Assembly: GCA_014799955.1 (NCBI GenBank) | Contig: JAAVHB010000048.1 | Span: forward strand, 1-64,000 | Reading direction: 5' to 3' | Source: Butyrivibrio sp. | GTDB taxonomy: Bacteria > Bacillota > Clostridia > Lachnospirales > Lachnospiraceae | Length of the DNA: 64,000 nt | Shown here: piece by piece, positions 19,384 to 28,892 of the stretch | How positions within the stretch are numbered: position 1 is the first letter of the stretch | How the letters are laid out: each line of letters opens with the position of its first letter | The notes under the pieces: model-generated | Told to the model about the DNA's origin: nothing | Database searches by the model: none | Seen by the model: only the letters and a program-made list of their open reading frames with translations | Position numbers and translations under genes: made by a program

Positions 19384-20748
19384 ATGGTATTCAGCAGTAT
19401 AAATTTCCTGTTCATATTCCTGCCGTTGACTTTGCTTTGTTATTATTTATGCAGGGATATTAAATCAAAAAACATAACGCTTCTGGCGGCAAGCCTGATT
19501 TTTTATGCTTGGGGAGAGCCGGTATATATTATACTGATGCTTATAAGCATACTGTTCAATTATTATATCGGAAAAGATATTGACGAGGGGAAGCACAGGA
19601 AGTATACGCTTGTTTTCGGAATAATTATAAATCTGCTTATCCTCGGATATTTTAAATACGCGGGGCTTATTGTGGACACCGTAAACAGGGTGACGGGGCT
19701 TTCGCTGGTGAACCGTGAGCTGCCTCTGCCGATAGGAATATCCTTTTACACCTTTCAGGCAATGTCCTATATTATCGACGTGTACAGGGGCGGAAGCAAG
19801 GCGCAGCAGAAGCTGTTGCCGTTTGCCGTATATATTACGATGTTCCCGCAGCTTATCGCGGGACCGATTGTGCGCTATGAGGATATTGAGAACCAGCTTA
19901 ACGAAAGGCGATTTTCGGGCAGGGATTTCGGAGACGGCGTTGTTATTTTTGTAAAGGGACTTGCCAAAAAAGTCATACTCGCAAACTGCATAGGTGCGCT
20001 TCATGCGGAAATTCTGGGAATTGCGGACAGAGGGGCGTTAGCGGCGTGGATAGGCGCGCTTGCTTACACCTTGCAGATATTCAACGATTTTTCAGGTTAT
20101 TCCGATATGGCAATAGGTCTCGGCAAAATGCTGGGATTCGATTTCCCCGAGAATTTTGACAGACCGTATGCGTCAACAAGCATAACGCAGTTTTGGAGAA
20201 GGTGGCATATTTCGCTCGGAACGTGGTTTCGGGAGTATCTGTATATACCGCTCGGAGGAAACCGCAAGGGAGCCGTGCGGCAGATAATAAATCTTATTAT
20301 CGTATGGTCGCTTACGGGGCTCTGGCACGGAGCTTCATGGAATTTCGTGGCATGGGGCTTTTATTACGGAGCGCTGCTTATACTTGAGAAATTTGTTTTC
20401 GCGAAGTGGCAGAAAAAGCTGCCGCCTCTGGTGAATTGGCTTATAACATTTCTGCTTGTGGTCATAGGCTGGGTATTTTTCTTCAGCAATTCGCTCGGAG
20501 AAGCGTTCTCGTACCTGGGAACGATGTTCGGAGCGGGCGGTGCCGGAACCGCGGGAATGGGCGGATTTTATATTCTGGCGTATGCACTGCTGATGATAAT
20601 CGGCTTCCTGCCGTCTGCTTTTAAGACCGTCGGAAATGTAAAGCTGCCGGCAGCGGTAAAGTGGTTTGCCTGCATACTTTTGTTTGTGCTTTCCGTGGCT
20701 TTTCTTGTCAGCGAAAGCTATAACCCGTTTTTGTATTTCAGATTTTAG
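19384..20748 (+). CDS. MBOAT-family O-acyltransferase (AlgI/DltB-like)
   Basis: A 454-residue polytopic membrane protein of the membrane-bound O-acyltransferase family. The catalytic histidine is in LTGLWHGASWNFVAWG near residue 317. The conserved segment QFWRRWHISLGTWFREYLYIPLGG near 270-293 is the family signature. Such proteins pass acyl groups from the cytoplasm to an extracellular acceptor, as AlgI does for alginate. The neighbouring SGNH and DHHW genes are typical periplasmic or surface partners, so this is probably a polymer O-acetylation machine. The acceptor polymer is not visible. Confidence 0.93.
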   Translation: MVFSSINFLFIFLPLTLLCYYLCRDIKSKNITLLAASLIFYAWGEPVYIILMLISILFNYYIGKDIDEGKHRKYTLVFGIIINLLILGYFKYAGLIVDTVNRVTGLSLVNRELPLPIGISFYTFQAMSYIIDVYRGGSKAQQKLLPFAVYITMFPQLIAGPIVRYEDIENQLNERRFSGRDFGDGVVIFVKGLAKKVILANCIGALHAEILGIADRGALAAWIGALAYTLQIFNDFSGYSDMAIGLGKMLGFDFPENFDRPYASTSITQFWRRWHISLGTWFREYLYIPLGGNRKGAVRQIINLIIVWSLTGLWHGASWNFVAWGFYYGALLILEKFVFAKWQKKLPPLVNWLITFLLVVIGWVFFFSNSLGEAFSYLGTMFGAGGAGTAGMGGFYILAYALLMIIGFLPSAFKTVGNVKLPAAVKWFACILLFVLSVAFLVSESYNPFLYFRF

Positions 20749-20754
20749 AGGAAA

Positions 20755-20816
20755 GTCCCGTTCGGAGCTCAGCGCCTCGCGGGAAAGTCAGTGCCTTGCG
20801 GGAAGGTTAAGGAGGT
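20755..20816 (+). repeat. RBS-proximal palindromic repeat, copy 3 (before the DHHW gene)
   Basis: GTCCCGTTCGGAGCTC, then AGCGCCTCGCGGGAAAG, then a second half-unit GTGCCTTGCGGGAAGG, running into TTAAGGAGG. The 3' half-unit is duplicated, so this copy is longer than those before fruA and ptsH. Confidence 0.75.
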
Positions 20817-20822
20817 GGCGTT

Positions 20823-21950
20823 ATGCGCAAAAATTCGGTAAGAATCATAACAATCATATTTTTGTGTTTTATGCCCATCTGGATGATTATTTCAAAAGAT
20901 GTGGATTTTTCGGATAAAGAAAACAGATATATGGCGAAGTTCCCCAAGATAAGTATTAAATCTCTGTCGGACGGAAGCTTTATGGAAGATTTTGAAACGT
21001 ATCTCACGGACCAGTTTCCGGTTCGTGACGCCTGTATTACCCTGAAAACCAATGCGCTGAGGCTTTTGGGACAGCGCAGGATTAACGGAGTATATATCGG
21101 GAATAAGGGCTATCTTATTGCCGAGGAGGAGAAGTACGATACTGCGGCGCTTGACGGGCTGACGGAGGCAGTCAGTGCTTTTGCGGCAGACAGCGACGCG
21201 AATGTGAAATTCATGCTCGTGCCGAATTCGTCGCTTATATATGAGGAACGGCTTCCCTACGGGATAAAATCCTCGGAGGACGCAACCATAGAGCATGTGA
21301 AAGCAATGCTTTCCGATAAGGTGGGATTTGTCGATGTACGCGACGCCTTGCTTGAGGAAAAGGGAAAGCAGCTTTACTACAAAACCGACCATCACTGGAC
21401 GACGGCGGGAGCCCGCGTTGCGTTTGAGGAATACGCGAAGGCGGCGGGGCTTAATATTTCCTCAGTTGAGTATGAAAGCTACTGCGTGAGCGGTGATTTT
21501 CAGGGAACACAGGCCTCCAACTGCGGCGTGTACAGTCACAGCGACGCCGTAAACATATGTGTCCCGAAGGGGAGCGAGGGCAGCTACATTGTGAATTATG
21601 TGGACGAAACGCGAAAGACCGCCACGCTTTTTGACATGAGTAAACTTGATGAGAAGGATAAATATCTTGTTTTTATGGGCGGGAACTATTCAAGGGTCGA
21701 TATAACCACGAAGACGAAAAACGGACGAAGGCTCCTTCTTATAAAGGATTCCTACGCAAACTGCTTTATTCCCATGCTTACGCCGTGCTATGAGGAAATA
21801 ATCGTAATCGACCCCAGATATTATTATGACGATATATATCAGCTTATGTCGGACAACTCGGTAAGCGACGTTCTGTTTTTGTACAATGTCAATTCCTTTG
21901 TGACCGACAATTCACTTGAAGAAGTGCTCAAAAAAGTATTGCATTCCTGA
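20823..21950 (+). CDS. DHHW family protein (AlgX/AlgJ-like)
   Basis: A 375-residue protein with an N-terminal signal anchor (about residues 6-24). The name-giving motif is KTDHHWTTAGA near residues 187-197, giving the Asp-His pair of an AlgX/AlgJ-like SGNH fold; LIKDSYANCF near 304 is the probable serine block. Proteins of this type work with MBOAT acyltransferases in modifying exopolysaccharides or wall polymers. It is last in the five-gene group and has its own repeat-linked ribosome-binding site. Confidence 0.85.
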   Translation: MRKNSVRIITIIFLCFMPIWMIISKDVDFSDKENRYMAKFPKISIKSLSDGSFMEDFETYLTDQFPVRDACITLKTNALRLLGQRRINGVYIGNKGYLIAEEEKYDTAALDGLTEAVSAFAADSDANVKFMLVPNSSLIYEERLPYGIKSSEDATIEHVKAMLSDKVGFVDVRDALLEEKGKQLYYKTDHHWTTAGARVAFEEYAKAAGLNISSVEYESYCVSGDFQGTQASNCGVYSHSDAVNICVPKGSEGSYIVNYVDETRKTATLFDMSKLDEKDKYLVFMGGNYSRVDITTKTKNGRRLLLIKDSYANCFIPMLTPCYEEIIVIDPRYYYDDIYQLMSDNSVSDVLFLYNVNSFVTDNSLEEVLKKVLHS

Positions 21951-21987
21951 CAAACATATGATATACTTTAAAAGCTGTTCTGATAAA

Positions 21988-22015
21988 TTGTCAGATTAAG
22001 CAAATTTGGTAAAAT
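21988..22015 (+). promoter_or_regulatory. Promoter of rpmE
   Basis: TTGTCA (21988-21993), 16 bases, TAAAAT (22010-22015). The leader between about 22022 and the ATG contains a GGCTCC/GGCTCCGG pair and could hold an L31 autoregulatory fold; this is not shown. Confidence 0.6.
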
Positions 22016-22084
22016 TGTTATTATGGCGAGAGGCTCCGGCTCCGGACATGTCATAGTGGATTTTATAATAGTGAGGTGAAATTG

Positions 22085-22294
22085 ATGAAAGAGGGAATCC
22101 ATCCGGATTACTATCAGGCAAAGGTTGTTTGCAACTGCGGTAATGAATTCGTAACCGGTTCAACCAAGGAGAATATCCATGTGGAAATCTGCTCCAAATG
22201 CCATCCGTTCTACACAGGACAGCAGAAGGCTATCGCTGCACGCGGACGTATTGATAAGTTCAATAAGAAGTATGGCGTTACACAGAACAACTAA
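22085..22294 (+). CDS. rpmE: 50S ribosomal protein L31, zinc-binding type
   Basis: A 69-residue L31. The zinc ligands CNCG (about residues 16-18) and CSKC (about 37-40) are present, so this is the zinc form rather than the zinc-independent paralogue. The ATG at 22085 is preceded by GAGGTGAA; an in-frame GTG nine bases upstream is possible but less likely. It has its own promoter and terminator and so is a single-gene unit. Confidence 0.96.
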   Translation: MKEGIHPDYYQAKVVCNCGNEFVTGSTKENIHVEICSKCHPFYTGQQKAIAARGRIDKFNKKYGVTQNN

Positions 22295-22318
22295 CATTTG
22301 AATTGCGTGAAGTAGTTA

Positions 22319-22350
22319 GGGTTGAGATTAGGCTAATCTCAACCCATTTT
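22319..22350 (+). terminator. Intrinsic terminator after rpmE
   Basis: A perfect 12-bp stem, GGGTTGAGATTA with TAATCTCAACCC around a 3-base loop, followed by ATTTT. Confidence 0.9.
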
Positions 22351-22374
22351 GCGATTAATGAGGAGGACTGCCGT

Positions 22375-23388
22375 ATGAAATATTCCGGCATAGGAGGTCA
22401 GGCGGTTATTGAGGGCGTAATGATGAAAAACAAGGATAAGTACGCCATCGCCGTGCGCAAGCCTGACGGAGAAATTGAGGTAAAAACGGAAAACTGCAAT
22501 GCCATAAGCCAGAAGGCGGCTTTTTTCAGGGCGCCGTTTATCAGGGGCATGGTTAATTTTATAGATTCATTGGTGTTGGGAATGTCAACGCTCACATACT
22601 CGACCTCTTTTTATGACGAGGAGGACGAGGACGACAAAAAAACGCCGGAGGAGAAGGCAAAATCCGATAAGATTTTCGGCGTGATAACCGTGATAATATC
22701 GGTTATTCTGGCGCTCGGAATTTTCATGGTCGGGCCGTGGTGTCTGTCGGAATTTGTGCTCAGCAGATTTATAAAATCCAAGAGTGTGCTCATACTTATT
22801 GAAGGGCTTGTGCGCGTTTTGCTTTTTGTAGGATATGTGACGCTTATTTCCCTGATGAAGGATATTAAGCGCGTCTATATGTATCACGGCGCGGAGCATA
22901 AATGCATAAACTGCATCGAGCACGGTCTTGAGCTTAATGTCGAGAACGTAAGAAAAAGCTCCAAGGAGCATAAGCGCTGCGGAACCAGCTTCATGCTTAT
23001 CGTAATGTGCATATCGATTCTTGTACTCATGCTTGTGCGCTTTGATTCGCGTATTCTCAGAATGTTTGCGAGGATTCTGCTCATTCCGGTTATAGCGGGA
23101 ATTTCATATGAGTTTCTGAGATTTACGGGAACGCATGACAACGCCTTTGTAAACGCTTTAAGCAAGCCGGGACTTCTTTTGCAGGGATTGACCACAAGGG
23201 AGCCCGACGATGAAATGATAGAGGTGGGAATCGCCTCCGTTGAAGCTGTTTTTGACTGGAGAGCGTACATTGACGAGAATTTCGGGACGAAGCCTTCCGA
23301 GGCGGTGTCCGGGAATGAAAACAAGGCGGATGCGGACGAAGACGCTTCGGAGGAAAAACGTGCCGATGACGAACAGGCAGATTCTTGA
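22375..23388 (+). CDS. yqhQ: DUF1385 family membrane protein YqhQ
   Basis: A 337-residue DUF1385 protein starting at the ATG behind AGGAGGACTGCCGT. The family signature GGQAVIEGVMMK lies at residues 7-18, and the central YHGAEHKCINCIEHG near 170 contains conserved His and Cys residues. Several hydrophobic helices (about 105-125, 135-160, 215-260) place it in the membrane; the tail is acidic. Function is unknown to me. It overlaps prmC by 23 bases and typically neighbours prmC-prfA in Bacillota. Confidence 0.93.
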   Translation: MKYSGIGGQAVIEGVMMKNKDKYAIAVRKPDGEIEVKTENCNAISQKAAFFRAPFIRGMVNFIDSLVLGMSTLTYSTSFYDEEDEDDKKTPEEKAKSDKIFGVITVIISVILALGIFMVGPWCLSEFVLSRFIKSKSVLILIEGLVRVLLFVGYVTLISLMKDIKRVYMYHGAEHKCINCIEHGLELNVENVRKSSKEHKRCGTSFMLIVMCISILVLMLVRFDSRILRMFARILLIPVIAGISYEFLRFTGTHDNAFVNALSKPGLLLQGLTTREPDDEMIEVGIASVEAVFDWRAYIDENFGTKPSEAVSGNENKADADEDASEEKRADDEQADS

Positions 23389-24199
23389 GGATATAAAACA
23401 AAAGCTGTCCTCGGCGGGAATAGAGGAAGCTTCAAATGACGCGTGGCTGCTTTTTGAAGGCATTACGGGAATGAACCGCACGGACTATCTTCTGCGTGCC
23501 GGGGAGGAATTTGATTTTCCGTTTCCGGAAAGACTTAGAAACGCCGCAGAGCGAAGATGCGCTCACGAGCCGCTGCAGTATATTCTGGGCAAGGCTTATT
23601 TTATGGGCTTTGAGTTTGAGGTGAATCCGTCGGTGCTGATACCGAGATACGATACCGAGGTGCTTGCCGAGGAGGCGGCACGCTATGCCGACGCCGATTC
23701 GGAGGTGCTTGATATGTGCACGGGCTCCGGCTGTATTGCGATAAGCGTCGCTTTGCTGACGAAGGCACGCAGGGTGATAGGCGCGGATATATCGGGCAGG
23801 GCGCTTACGGTTGCCGAAAGAAACCGGAAGCGGCTTAACGCGGAGAATGTCGGCTTTGTAAAAAGCGATATGTTCGGCGCGATTTCGGGCACATTCGATA
23901 TGATTTTATCAAACCCGCCGTATATAAAAAGCGAAGATATAGAAGGATTGATGAGCGAGGTAAGGGACTGCGAGCCGAGGCTTGCGCTCGACGGGCATGA
24001 GGACGGCTTGTTTTTTTACCGCATACTTGCAAAAGAAGGCTTCGGGCATCTTAAGCCCGGCGGTCATATAATGATGGAAATCGGCTTCGGGCAGGCGCGT
24101 GAGGTAAGCGCTCTGCTTGAAATGTATGATTATGCGGACATCCGTGTCATAAAGGACCTTGCGGGACTTGACAGGGTGGTCTGCGGACGGAGGATATAG
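23366..24199 (+). CDS. prmC: Release factor glutamine methyltransferase
   Basis: A 277-residue PrmC/HemK. It methylates the glutamine of the GGQ motif in release factors, and its substrate RF1 is encoded next door. The ATG at 23366 begins [11 protein letters not shown]; a longer frame to 23240 is only overlap with yqhQ. The SAM-binding motif is [13 protein letters not shown] near residue 115, and the catalytic NPPY is at about 182-185. The N-terminal helical domain binds the release factor. Confidence 0.95.
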   Translation: MTNRQILEDIKQKLSSAGIEEASNDAWLLFEGITGMNRTDYLLRAGEEFDFPFPERLRNAAERRCAHEPLQYILGKAYFMGFEFEVNPSVLIPRYDTEVLAEEAARYADADSEVLDMCTGSGCIAISVALLTKARRVIGADISGRALTVAERNRKRLNAENVGFVKSDMFGAISGTFDMILSNPPYIKSEDIEGLMSEVRDCEPRLALDGHEDGLFFYRILAKEGFGHLKPGGHIMMEIGFGQAREVSALLEMYDYADIRVIKDLAGLDRVVCGRRI

Positions 24200-24201
24200 A
24201 A

Positions 24202-25278
24202 ATGTTTGAAAATTTGGACGATATTCTGATGAAATACGAGGACATAAACGCGGAGCTGTCGTCTCCCGACGTTACCTCTGACCAGAACCGTTTCAGAAGG
24301 CTTATGAAGGAGCAGAGCGACCTGACTCCGCTTGTCGAGGCATATACGGCATATAAAAAGGCAAATCAGGATATAGAGGACAGCCTTGCTATGCTCGATG
24401 AGGAAAACGACGAGGATATGCGTGAGATGCTTAAGGAGGAGCTTTCAGCCGCAAAGGATAAATCCGCTAAGCTTGAGGAGGAAATAAAAATCCTGCTTCT
24501 TCCTAAAGACCCCAACGACGACAAGAACGTAGTGGTCGAAATCCGCGCCGGAGCGGGAGGGGACGAGGCGGCTCTTTTTGCCGCAGAGCTTTTCAGAATG
24601 TATACGCATTACGCCGAGACAAGGCATTGGAGGATTGAGGTTGTAAATTCGGACGAAACGGGTATCGGCGGAATGAAGGAAATAGAATTTATGGTTACGG
24701 GGCAGGGCGCGTATTCCGTGCTTAAGTACGAAAGCGGGGTGCACCGTGTCCAGAGAGTTCCCGAAACGGAATCGGGCGGCAGAATACACACCTCAACGGC
24801 GTCGGTTGCGGTTATGCCCGAAGCCGAGGAGGTTGAGGTTCAGATTGACGAGAAGGATATAAGGATTGACGTTATGCGCGCCTCCGGAAACGGCGGACAG
24901 TGCGTCAACACCACCGACTCGGCTGTGCGCCTTACCCATTATCCGACGGGTATCGTAATTTACAGCCAGACCGAAAAGTCGCAGATACAGAACAGGGAAA
25001 AGGCGTTTGCGCTGCTGCGTGCCAAGCTCTACGATTTGGAGTGTCAGAAGGCGCACGACGCGGAGGCGGACGCAAGGCGAAGCCAGATCGGAACGGGTGA
25101 CCGCTCCGAGAAAATCCGAACCTACAATTTCCCTCAGGGGCGTGTTACCGACCACAGAATCGGGCTTACACTTTATAAGCTTGATAAGATAATGAACGGA
25201 GATATTCAGGAAATCCTTGACGCATGCATATCGGCGGACCAGGCGGCGAAGCTTGCGAAGATGAACGGAGAGGAATAG
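24202..25278 (+). CDS. prfA: Peptide chain release factor 1
   Basis: A 358-residue class I release factor. The catalytic GGQ is at about residues 231-233 in [12 protein letters not shown]. The codon-recognition P-x-T motif reads PET (about 187-189) in [13 protein letters not shown], which marks RF1 (UAA and UAG) rather than RF2. RF1 is the substrate of the upstream prmC gene, two bases away. An intrinsic terminator follows at 25290. Confidence 0.97.
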   Translation: MFENLDDILMKYEDINAELSSPDVTSDQNRFRRLMKEQSDLTPLVEAYTAYKKANQDIEDSLAMLDEENDEDMREMLKEELSAAKDKSAKLEEEIKILLLPKDPNDDKNVVVEIRAGAGGDEAALFAAELFRMYTHYAETRHWRIEVVNSDETGIGGMKEIEFMVTGQGAYSVLKYESGVHRVQRVPETESGGRIHTSTASVAVMPEAEEVEVQIDEKDIRIDVMRASGNGGQCVNTTDSAVRLTHYPTGIVIYSQTEKSQIQNREKAFALLRAKLYDLECQKAHDAEADARRSQIGTGDRSEKIRTYNFPQGRVTDHRIGLTLYKLDKIMNGDIQEILDACISADQAAKLAKMNGEE

Positions 25279-25289
25279 AGTAAACCCAG

Positions 25290-25312
25290 CGCCGCATTAT
25301 TTGCGGCGTTTT
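25290..25312 (+). terminator. Intrinsic terminator after prfA
   Basis: CGCCGCA pairs with TGCGGCG around a 5-base loop and is followed by TTTT. It lies between convergent genes and could serve both. Confidence 0.8.
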
Positions 25313-25321
25313 GTGTCATTG

Positions 25322-25810
25322 TCATTTGTCGCTTCTGCGTTTCTTTTTTACAAAAGAAATTATTCCGGTTATCAAAACGGATACCAAAGCTCCCGCGGAA
25401 TCTATGAGCACGTCCCGCAGGGAAGCCTCGCGTCCCGCCGTAAAGCTTTGGTGGAATTCGTCGCTTACGGCGTAAAGAACGCACACGAGCCATGCGGCGA
25501 ATATACAAAGCGGCAGTCTTCCGATTCTGCGAGAAAGCTCGGACGCGGAAAGCGACGTAAAAAGCCCAAGCAAAAAGTAAATACTTACATGGGCGATTTT
25601 GCGTATATATTTCAATGTGAAAGCAAGAGCCGAATCCGGCATTATGGGCGACAGTACGCGTCTCAGAAGGTCCGATACAAATCCGCTTGAAATGCTTGAC
25701 TGTTCGCCGTCCTGAGCCGAAAAGACAAAGATTACCGCCATTACCGTCACAGATAATGTGATGAATACGGCAAACCTTACCGCCGAAAAGGCGGCGCTAT
25801 TGCGATTCAT
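25322..25810 (-). CDS. VanZ-family membrane protein
   Basis: About 162 residues from the ATG at 25810 (an alternative at 25822 adds four). There are four hydrophobic helices. The VanZ-like signature is visible as YIRKIAHVSIYFLLG and SDEFHQSFTAGREASLRDVLIDSAGA. VanZ proteins lower teicoplanin sensitivity in enterococci, but most clostridial relatives have no known function, so no resistance role is claimed. The start overlaps the end of the upstream 99-residue gene, so the two are coupled. Confidence 0.88.
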   Translation of the reverse strand: MNRNSAAFSAVRFAVFITLSVTVMAVIFVFSAQDGEQSSISSGFVSDLLRRVLSPIMPDSALAFTLKYIRKIAHVSIYFLLGLFTSLSASELSRRIGRLPLCIFAAWLVCVLYAVSDEFHQSFTAGREASLRDVLIDSAGALVSVLITGIISFVKKKRRSDK

Positions 25811-26096
25811 TTTCACTGTCATTGCCGTTTACAGATTCATCAAAGGGGTCGTCCTTGGCATCGGCATAGGTGTCGGATACGGGCTCCTCTTTTTTGTGAC
25901 CGATGCGGTAAAACATCATTATTACATATATAATAATCGGTATTATAAATGTGCCGAGAAGCGATATTTTAAGCAGAGTCTGCGCAAACTCGCTTCCTAT
26001 CAGCGCCAGTACGAGCGCCGAAATATACAATCCTACCAGAAGGGCTATCGCAATTATTGCCAGAACCTGTCTGGCGGTAATCTTCTTTTTCATCAA
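25797..26096 (-). CDS. Small two-helix membrane protein
   Basis: A 99-residue protein with two membrane segments (about residues 10-33 and 42-62) and an acidic cytoplasmic or external tail rich in Asp, Glu and Ser. I do not recognise the family. It is the first gene of a two-gene minus-strand operon with the VanZ-like gene. The ATG follows a GGAGGTCATTG site. Confidence 0.6.
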   Translation of the reverse strand: MMKKKITARQVLAIIAIALLVGLYISALVLALIGSEFAQTLLKISLLGTFIIPIIIYVIMMFYRIGHKKEEPVSDTYADAKDDPFDESVNGNDSENESQ

Positions 26097-26178
26097 TGAC
26101 CTCCGAAATTATCCTATGTATAGAAGTATATCAGCAAATTTCCGGTATGAACAGATGCAAAATAAATTTTTTCCAATG

Positions 26179-26208
26179 TTGACGAAATGCGTATAAATGG
26201 TATATACT
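26179..26208 (+). promoter_or_regulatory. Promoter of the SEC-C gene and tmk
   Basis: TTGACG (26179-26184) followed by TATATA (26201) or TATACT (26203-26208), spacers 16 or 18. Confidence 0.6.
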
Positions 26209-26250
26209 TTTTAAAGTCTTTGAAATATTACCATGTGAGGAGTAAGCATT

Positions 26251-26751
26251 ATGTCTTTATTGGAACAGTGGAGAACGATGGCCTATGAGCAGCAGACCGA
26301 CGCGAGAACGCAGGAGATGTTCTGGGCGAATTATTTTAATTATGAAAAAGGAATTTACGAGCAGATACTTAAAACGCCCGACGAGCCCGTAAAGGGAACG
26401 GTTAAGGGGCTTGCCGAAAAATATAACGTGGAGCTTATGCTTATGGTCGGATTCCTCGACGGAATCAACGACAGCCTTAAGACGCCGAATCCGATTGAAA
26501 CGATGGACGAGGATACGGAGGTTTCGCTGGATTACGATACGGAGCTTCTTTATAAAAATATGGTCGGAGCTAGAGCGGACTGGCTTTACGAGCTTCCTGA
26601 GTGGGACGCTCTGATTGATGCCGACAGACGCAAGGAGCTTTACAAGGAGCAGAAGCTTTCCACAACCGTTGTGAAGGGAAAGAAAATAGGACGCAACGAG
26701 CCCTGTCCCTGCGGAAGCGGCAAGAAATACAAGCAGTGCTGCGGAAGGTAG
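26251..26751 (+). CDS. SEC-C motif protein
   Basis: A 166-residue cytoplasmic protein. The C-terminal 22 residues are a SEC-C zinc motif, [19 protein letters not shown], the same kind found at the end of SecA. The N-terminal 140 residues are helical and acidic with no recognised domain ([19 protein letters not shown], then a DGINDSL segment). It is co-transcribed with tmk, eight bases downstream. A role with ribosomes or the Sec system is possible, as for other SEC-C proteins, but not shown. Confidence 0.82.
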   Translation: MSLLEQWRTMAYEQQTDARTQEMFWANYFNYEKGIYEQILKTPDEPVKGTVKGLAEKYNVELMLMVGFLDGINDSLKTPNPIETMDEDTEVSLDYDTELLYKNMVGARADWLYELPEWDALIDADRRKELYKEQKLSTTVVKGKKIGRNEPCPCGSGKKYKQCCGR

Positions 26752-26758
26752 TTAAGCT

Positions 26759-27391
26759 ATGGATAAAGAAATGAAACGAGGCGGCTTTATCGCGTTTGAG
26801 GGAATCGACGGCAGCGGTAAAAGCACGCAGTCGGCGCTTCTGATACAGCGCCTGAGGCGCGAGGGCATACCCTGCTACGCGACCATGGAGCCTACGGATT
26901 CGCCTATAGGCTCGCTGATTCGTCAGATAATGACGGGCAGAATTAAGACTGACAACAAGGTGATTGCGGCGCTGTTTGCGGCGGACCGTCTTGACCATCT
27001 TCTTAACGAGGTGGACGGAATTGCCGCCAAAATCGACGAGGGTACGACCGTAGTCACGGACAGGTATTATTTTTCCTCATATGCGTATAACAGCGTGCAT
27101 ATGCCTATGGAATGGGTCATCAAGGCGAACGAGCAAAGCAGCGCGATTCTCAGGCCCTCCGTTACGGTGTTTATCGACGTTGAGCCCGACACGGCGCTTG
27201 AGCGAATTGCGAAGAACCGTTTCCGTCAGGAGCTGTTCGAGAAAAAATCCATGCTGGTCAAGGTCAGAGAGAATTATATGAAAGCCTTTAAGCTGCTTGA
27301 AAAAGAAGAGAAGGTCGTAATCATTGACGGGAATCAGCCTGAGGATAAGATTGCAGAGACAGTATGGGATGAAGTAAAGGGATATTTATAA
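26759..27391 (+). CDS. tmk: Thymidylate kinase
   Basis: A 210-residue dTMP kinase, needed for dTTP supply. The P-loop is EGIDGSGKST near residues 14-23. The DR-(Y/H) motif is TDRYYFSS near residue 100 and shows a serine-rich loop; ANEQSSAILRPSVTVFIDVEP follows. Length and layout are normal, though the lid is short. An imperfect intrinsic terminator follows. This is the last clearly host-like gene before the island. Confidence 0.93.
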   Translation: MDKEMKRGGFIAFEGIDGSGKSTQSALLIQRLRREGIPCYATMEPTDSPIGSLIRQIMTGRIKTDNKVIAALFAADRLDHLLNEVDGIAAKIDEGTTVVTDRYYFSSYAYNSVHMPMEWVIKANEQSSAILRPSVTVFIDVEPDTALERIAKNRFRQELFEKKSMLVKVRENYMKAFKLLEKEEKVVIIDGNQPEDKIAETVWDEVKGYL

Positions 27392-27403
27392 ACGGAAATA
27401 AAA

Positions 27404-27445
27404 AGTCTCCGAGCCGTACATTAAACGCGGCCCGGAGGCTTTTTT
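27404..27445 (+). terminator. Intrinsic terminator after tmk
   Basis: An imperfect 13-bp stem (27404-27416 with 27428-27440) with one mismatch and one wobble pair, followed by TTTTTT. It marks the left edge of the accessory island. Confidence 0.8.
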
Positions 27446-27484
27446 CATTTTAAATATATTGAAACTTCAGAAAGTTTTCGGACT

Positions 27485-28741
27485 TTATTTCTCAATATTT
27501 GCCGATGCCTTCTGTATATAAGATAAGGCAAGCTCTTCCTGTTCGCTGCTTCTGCGCAGCATTTCAATTATAAGATTCCTTTTTTCCTTCAAAGAGTCCT
27601 TTGGAAATGAATCACGCTCATGGGCAATAGTTGCTATTTCAGTCGCAAAAGATATGATGTCGTTGTACTGACTGATTGCTAAAGCCATTAATTCCTTATC
27701 GATACCGGGAATTATATCTATGCACAATTCAAAAAACTGTTTGGTTCTTAATTTATTTTCGTAATGAATAAACGCATGTGGAAAAACGCACTCGATTGCA
27801 TCTGTGTTTATTCTGTTTTCTTCTCTTAATAAATCACACCAGTTACGGTAAATTACCATACCGCAGCCCTGCATTTTATCGTCTCCGCAATGGCTGTTAT
27901 TCAGCAACAGCTTTAGCCCTCTGAGGAGCGCATTAGCACATGCCTTGGCTAGCGGCATTTTTTCATTTGAAGGCTTAACAATAATCATATCACAGTCAGC
28001 CTTGTACCAACCGGTGTATTGATTAAGACGGTCAAAGTTTATATTTGCGTTTTTTGAGTCGTCTCCCTCCAAAAATCCTAATCCCTTTAAAGTCCGTCCA
28101 CGGTCGGAAAAACCGACGGCAAAAACAGTATCCGTATACTCTTTAGGGATAATGATTACCGGATAACCGTTTTCGATTTGCCTGCAGGCGAGAGAAATAA
28201 ATTCGTTTTCCGAATAATTCTTCTGTGAATGACGCTCATAATCCAAGCCGTATATTAAAAAGCTGTCGTGAATCCATTCATCCGGTCCGTATGAATATCC
28301 GAAGCATATATTCATAATCGCCGACTGTAAAATGTATTCTTCATCATCGTTTATCTGACGGTTTTTGCTGTCCCTGCGCTGCTCCAATCCGAAAAACAAT
28401 TTTAACGCGGTTAAAAGAGAAGCGGACGATATGCTTTTGGGCCATTCGGGTCCTGAATAATCGGCTGCGGGAATCCGCGGTTTGACAATAAATTCGTAAT
28501 TATAGTCCGTATTGCATAAAACACATGATTCCGGGTCAAGTATTCTGTCTACGGAACAATTAAAAAGCCTGGATATTTCGCAAAGCAACGGTATCTCAGG
28601 TACAGCTTTCCCGTTCTCCCATTTGCTGACTGCCTGAGGCGAAACTTCTAATTTCTCTGCTAACTGCTCTTGCGTATATTTGTTTCCTACGCGCAAAGAC
28701 GCAATGTGTTCACCCATTTTTTTTACATCAAACATATTCAT
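27485..28741 (-). CDS. XRE-family transcriptional regulator with large C-terminal domain
   Basis: A 418-residue protein. Residues 8-65 are a Cro/C1 helix-turn-helix (YTQEQLAEKLEVSPQAVSKWENGKAVPEI). The remaining 350 residues show no domain I can name; segments such as AIMNICFGYSYGPDEWIHDSF and YPVIIIPKEYTDTVFAVGFSD suggest a globular ligand-binding or peptidase-like fold seen in other large XRE proteins. The ATG at 28741 follows AGGAGAAAAG. It stands alone on the minus strand between tmk and the defence island. Whether it regulates the island cannot be seen. Confidence 0.8.
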   Translation of the reverse strand: MNMFDVKKMGEHIASLRVGNKYTQEQLAEKLEVSPQAVSKWENGKAVPEIPLLCEISRLFNCSVDRILDPESCVLCNTDYNYEFIVKPRIPAADYSGPEWPKSISSASLLTALKLFFGLEQRRDSKNRQINDDEEYILQSAIMNICFGYSYGPDEWIHDSFLIYGLDYERHSQKNYSENEFISLACRQIENGYPVIIIPKEYTDTVFAVGFSDRGRTLKGLGFLEGDDSKNANINFDRLNQYTGWYKADCDMIIVKPSNEKMPLAKACANALLRGLKLLLNNSHCGDDKMQGCGMVIYRNWCDLLREENRINTDAIECVFPHAFIHYENKLRTKQFFELCIDIIPGIDKELMALAISQYNDIISFATEIATIAHERDSFPKDSLKEKRNLIIEMLRRSSEQEELALSYIQKASANIEK

Positions 28742-28892
28742 CTTTTCTCCTCTGTTTTTGCTTATTATAACGGTCAGACTTCTGCAATATCCATATATTA
28801 CGGGTTGTTTTTTGGGATAAAAACTAAACTCACAGTTTAAATCCTGTGAAAAGCAGAAGGAGGTTCCGGAATGTGAATAAAAATGGGAGTAT

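Noticed and set aside
23240..23366. Longer PrmC start inside yqhQ
   Set aside because: The extension is highly basic, lacks a ribosome-binding site and is only the overlap with yqhQ; the family start fits [11 protein letters not shown].
25322..25822. Glycopeptide resistance role for the VanZ-like gene
   Set aside because: No vanA-type genes are near and VanZ-like proteins without them are common in clostridia.
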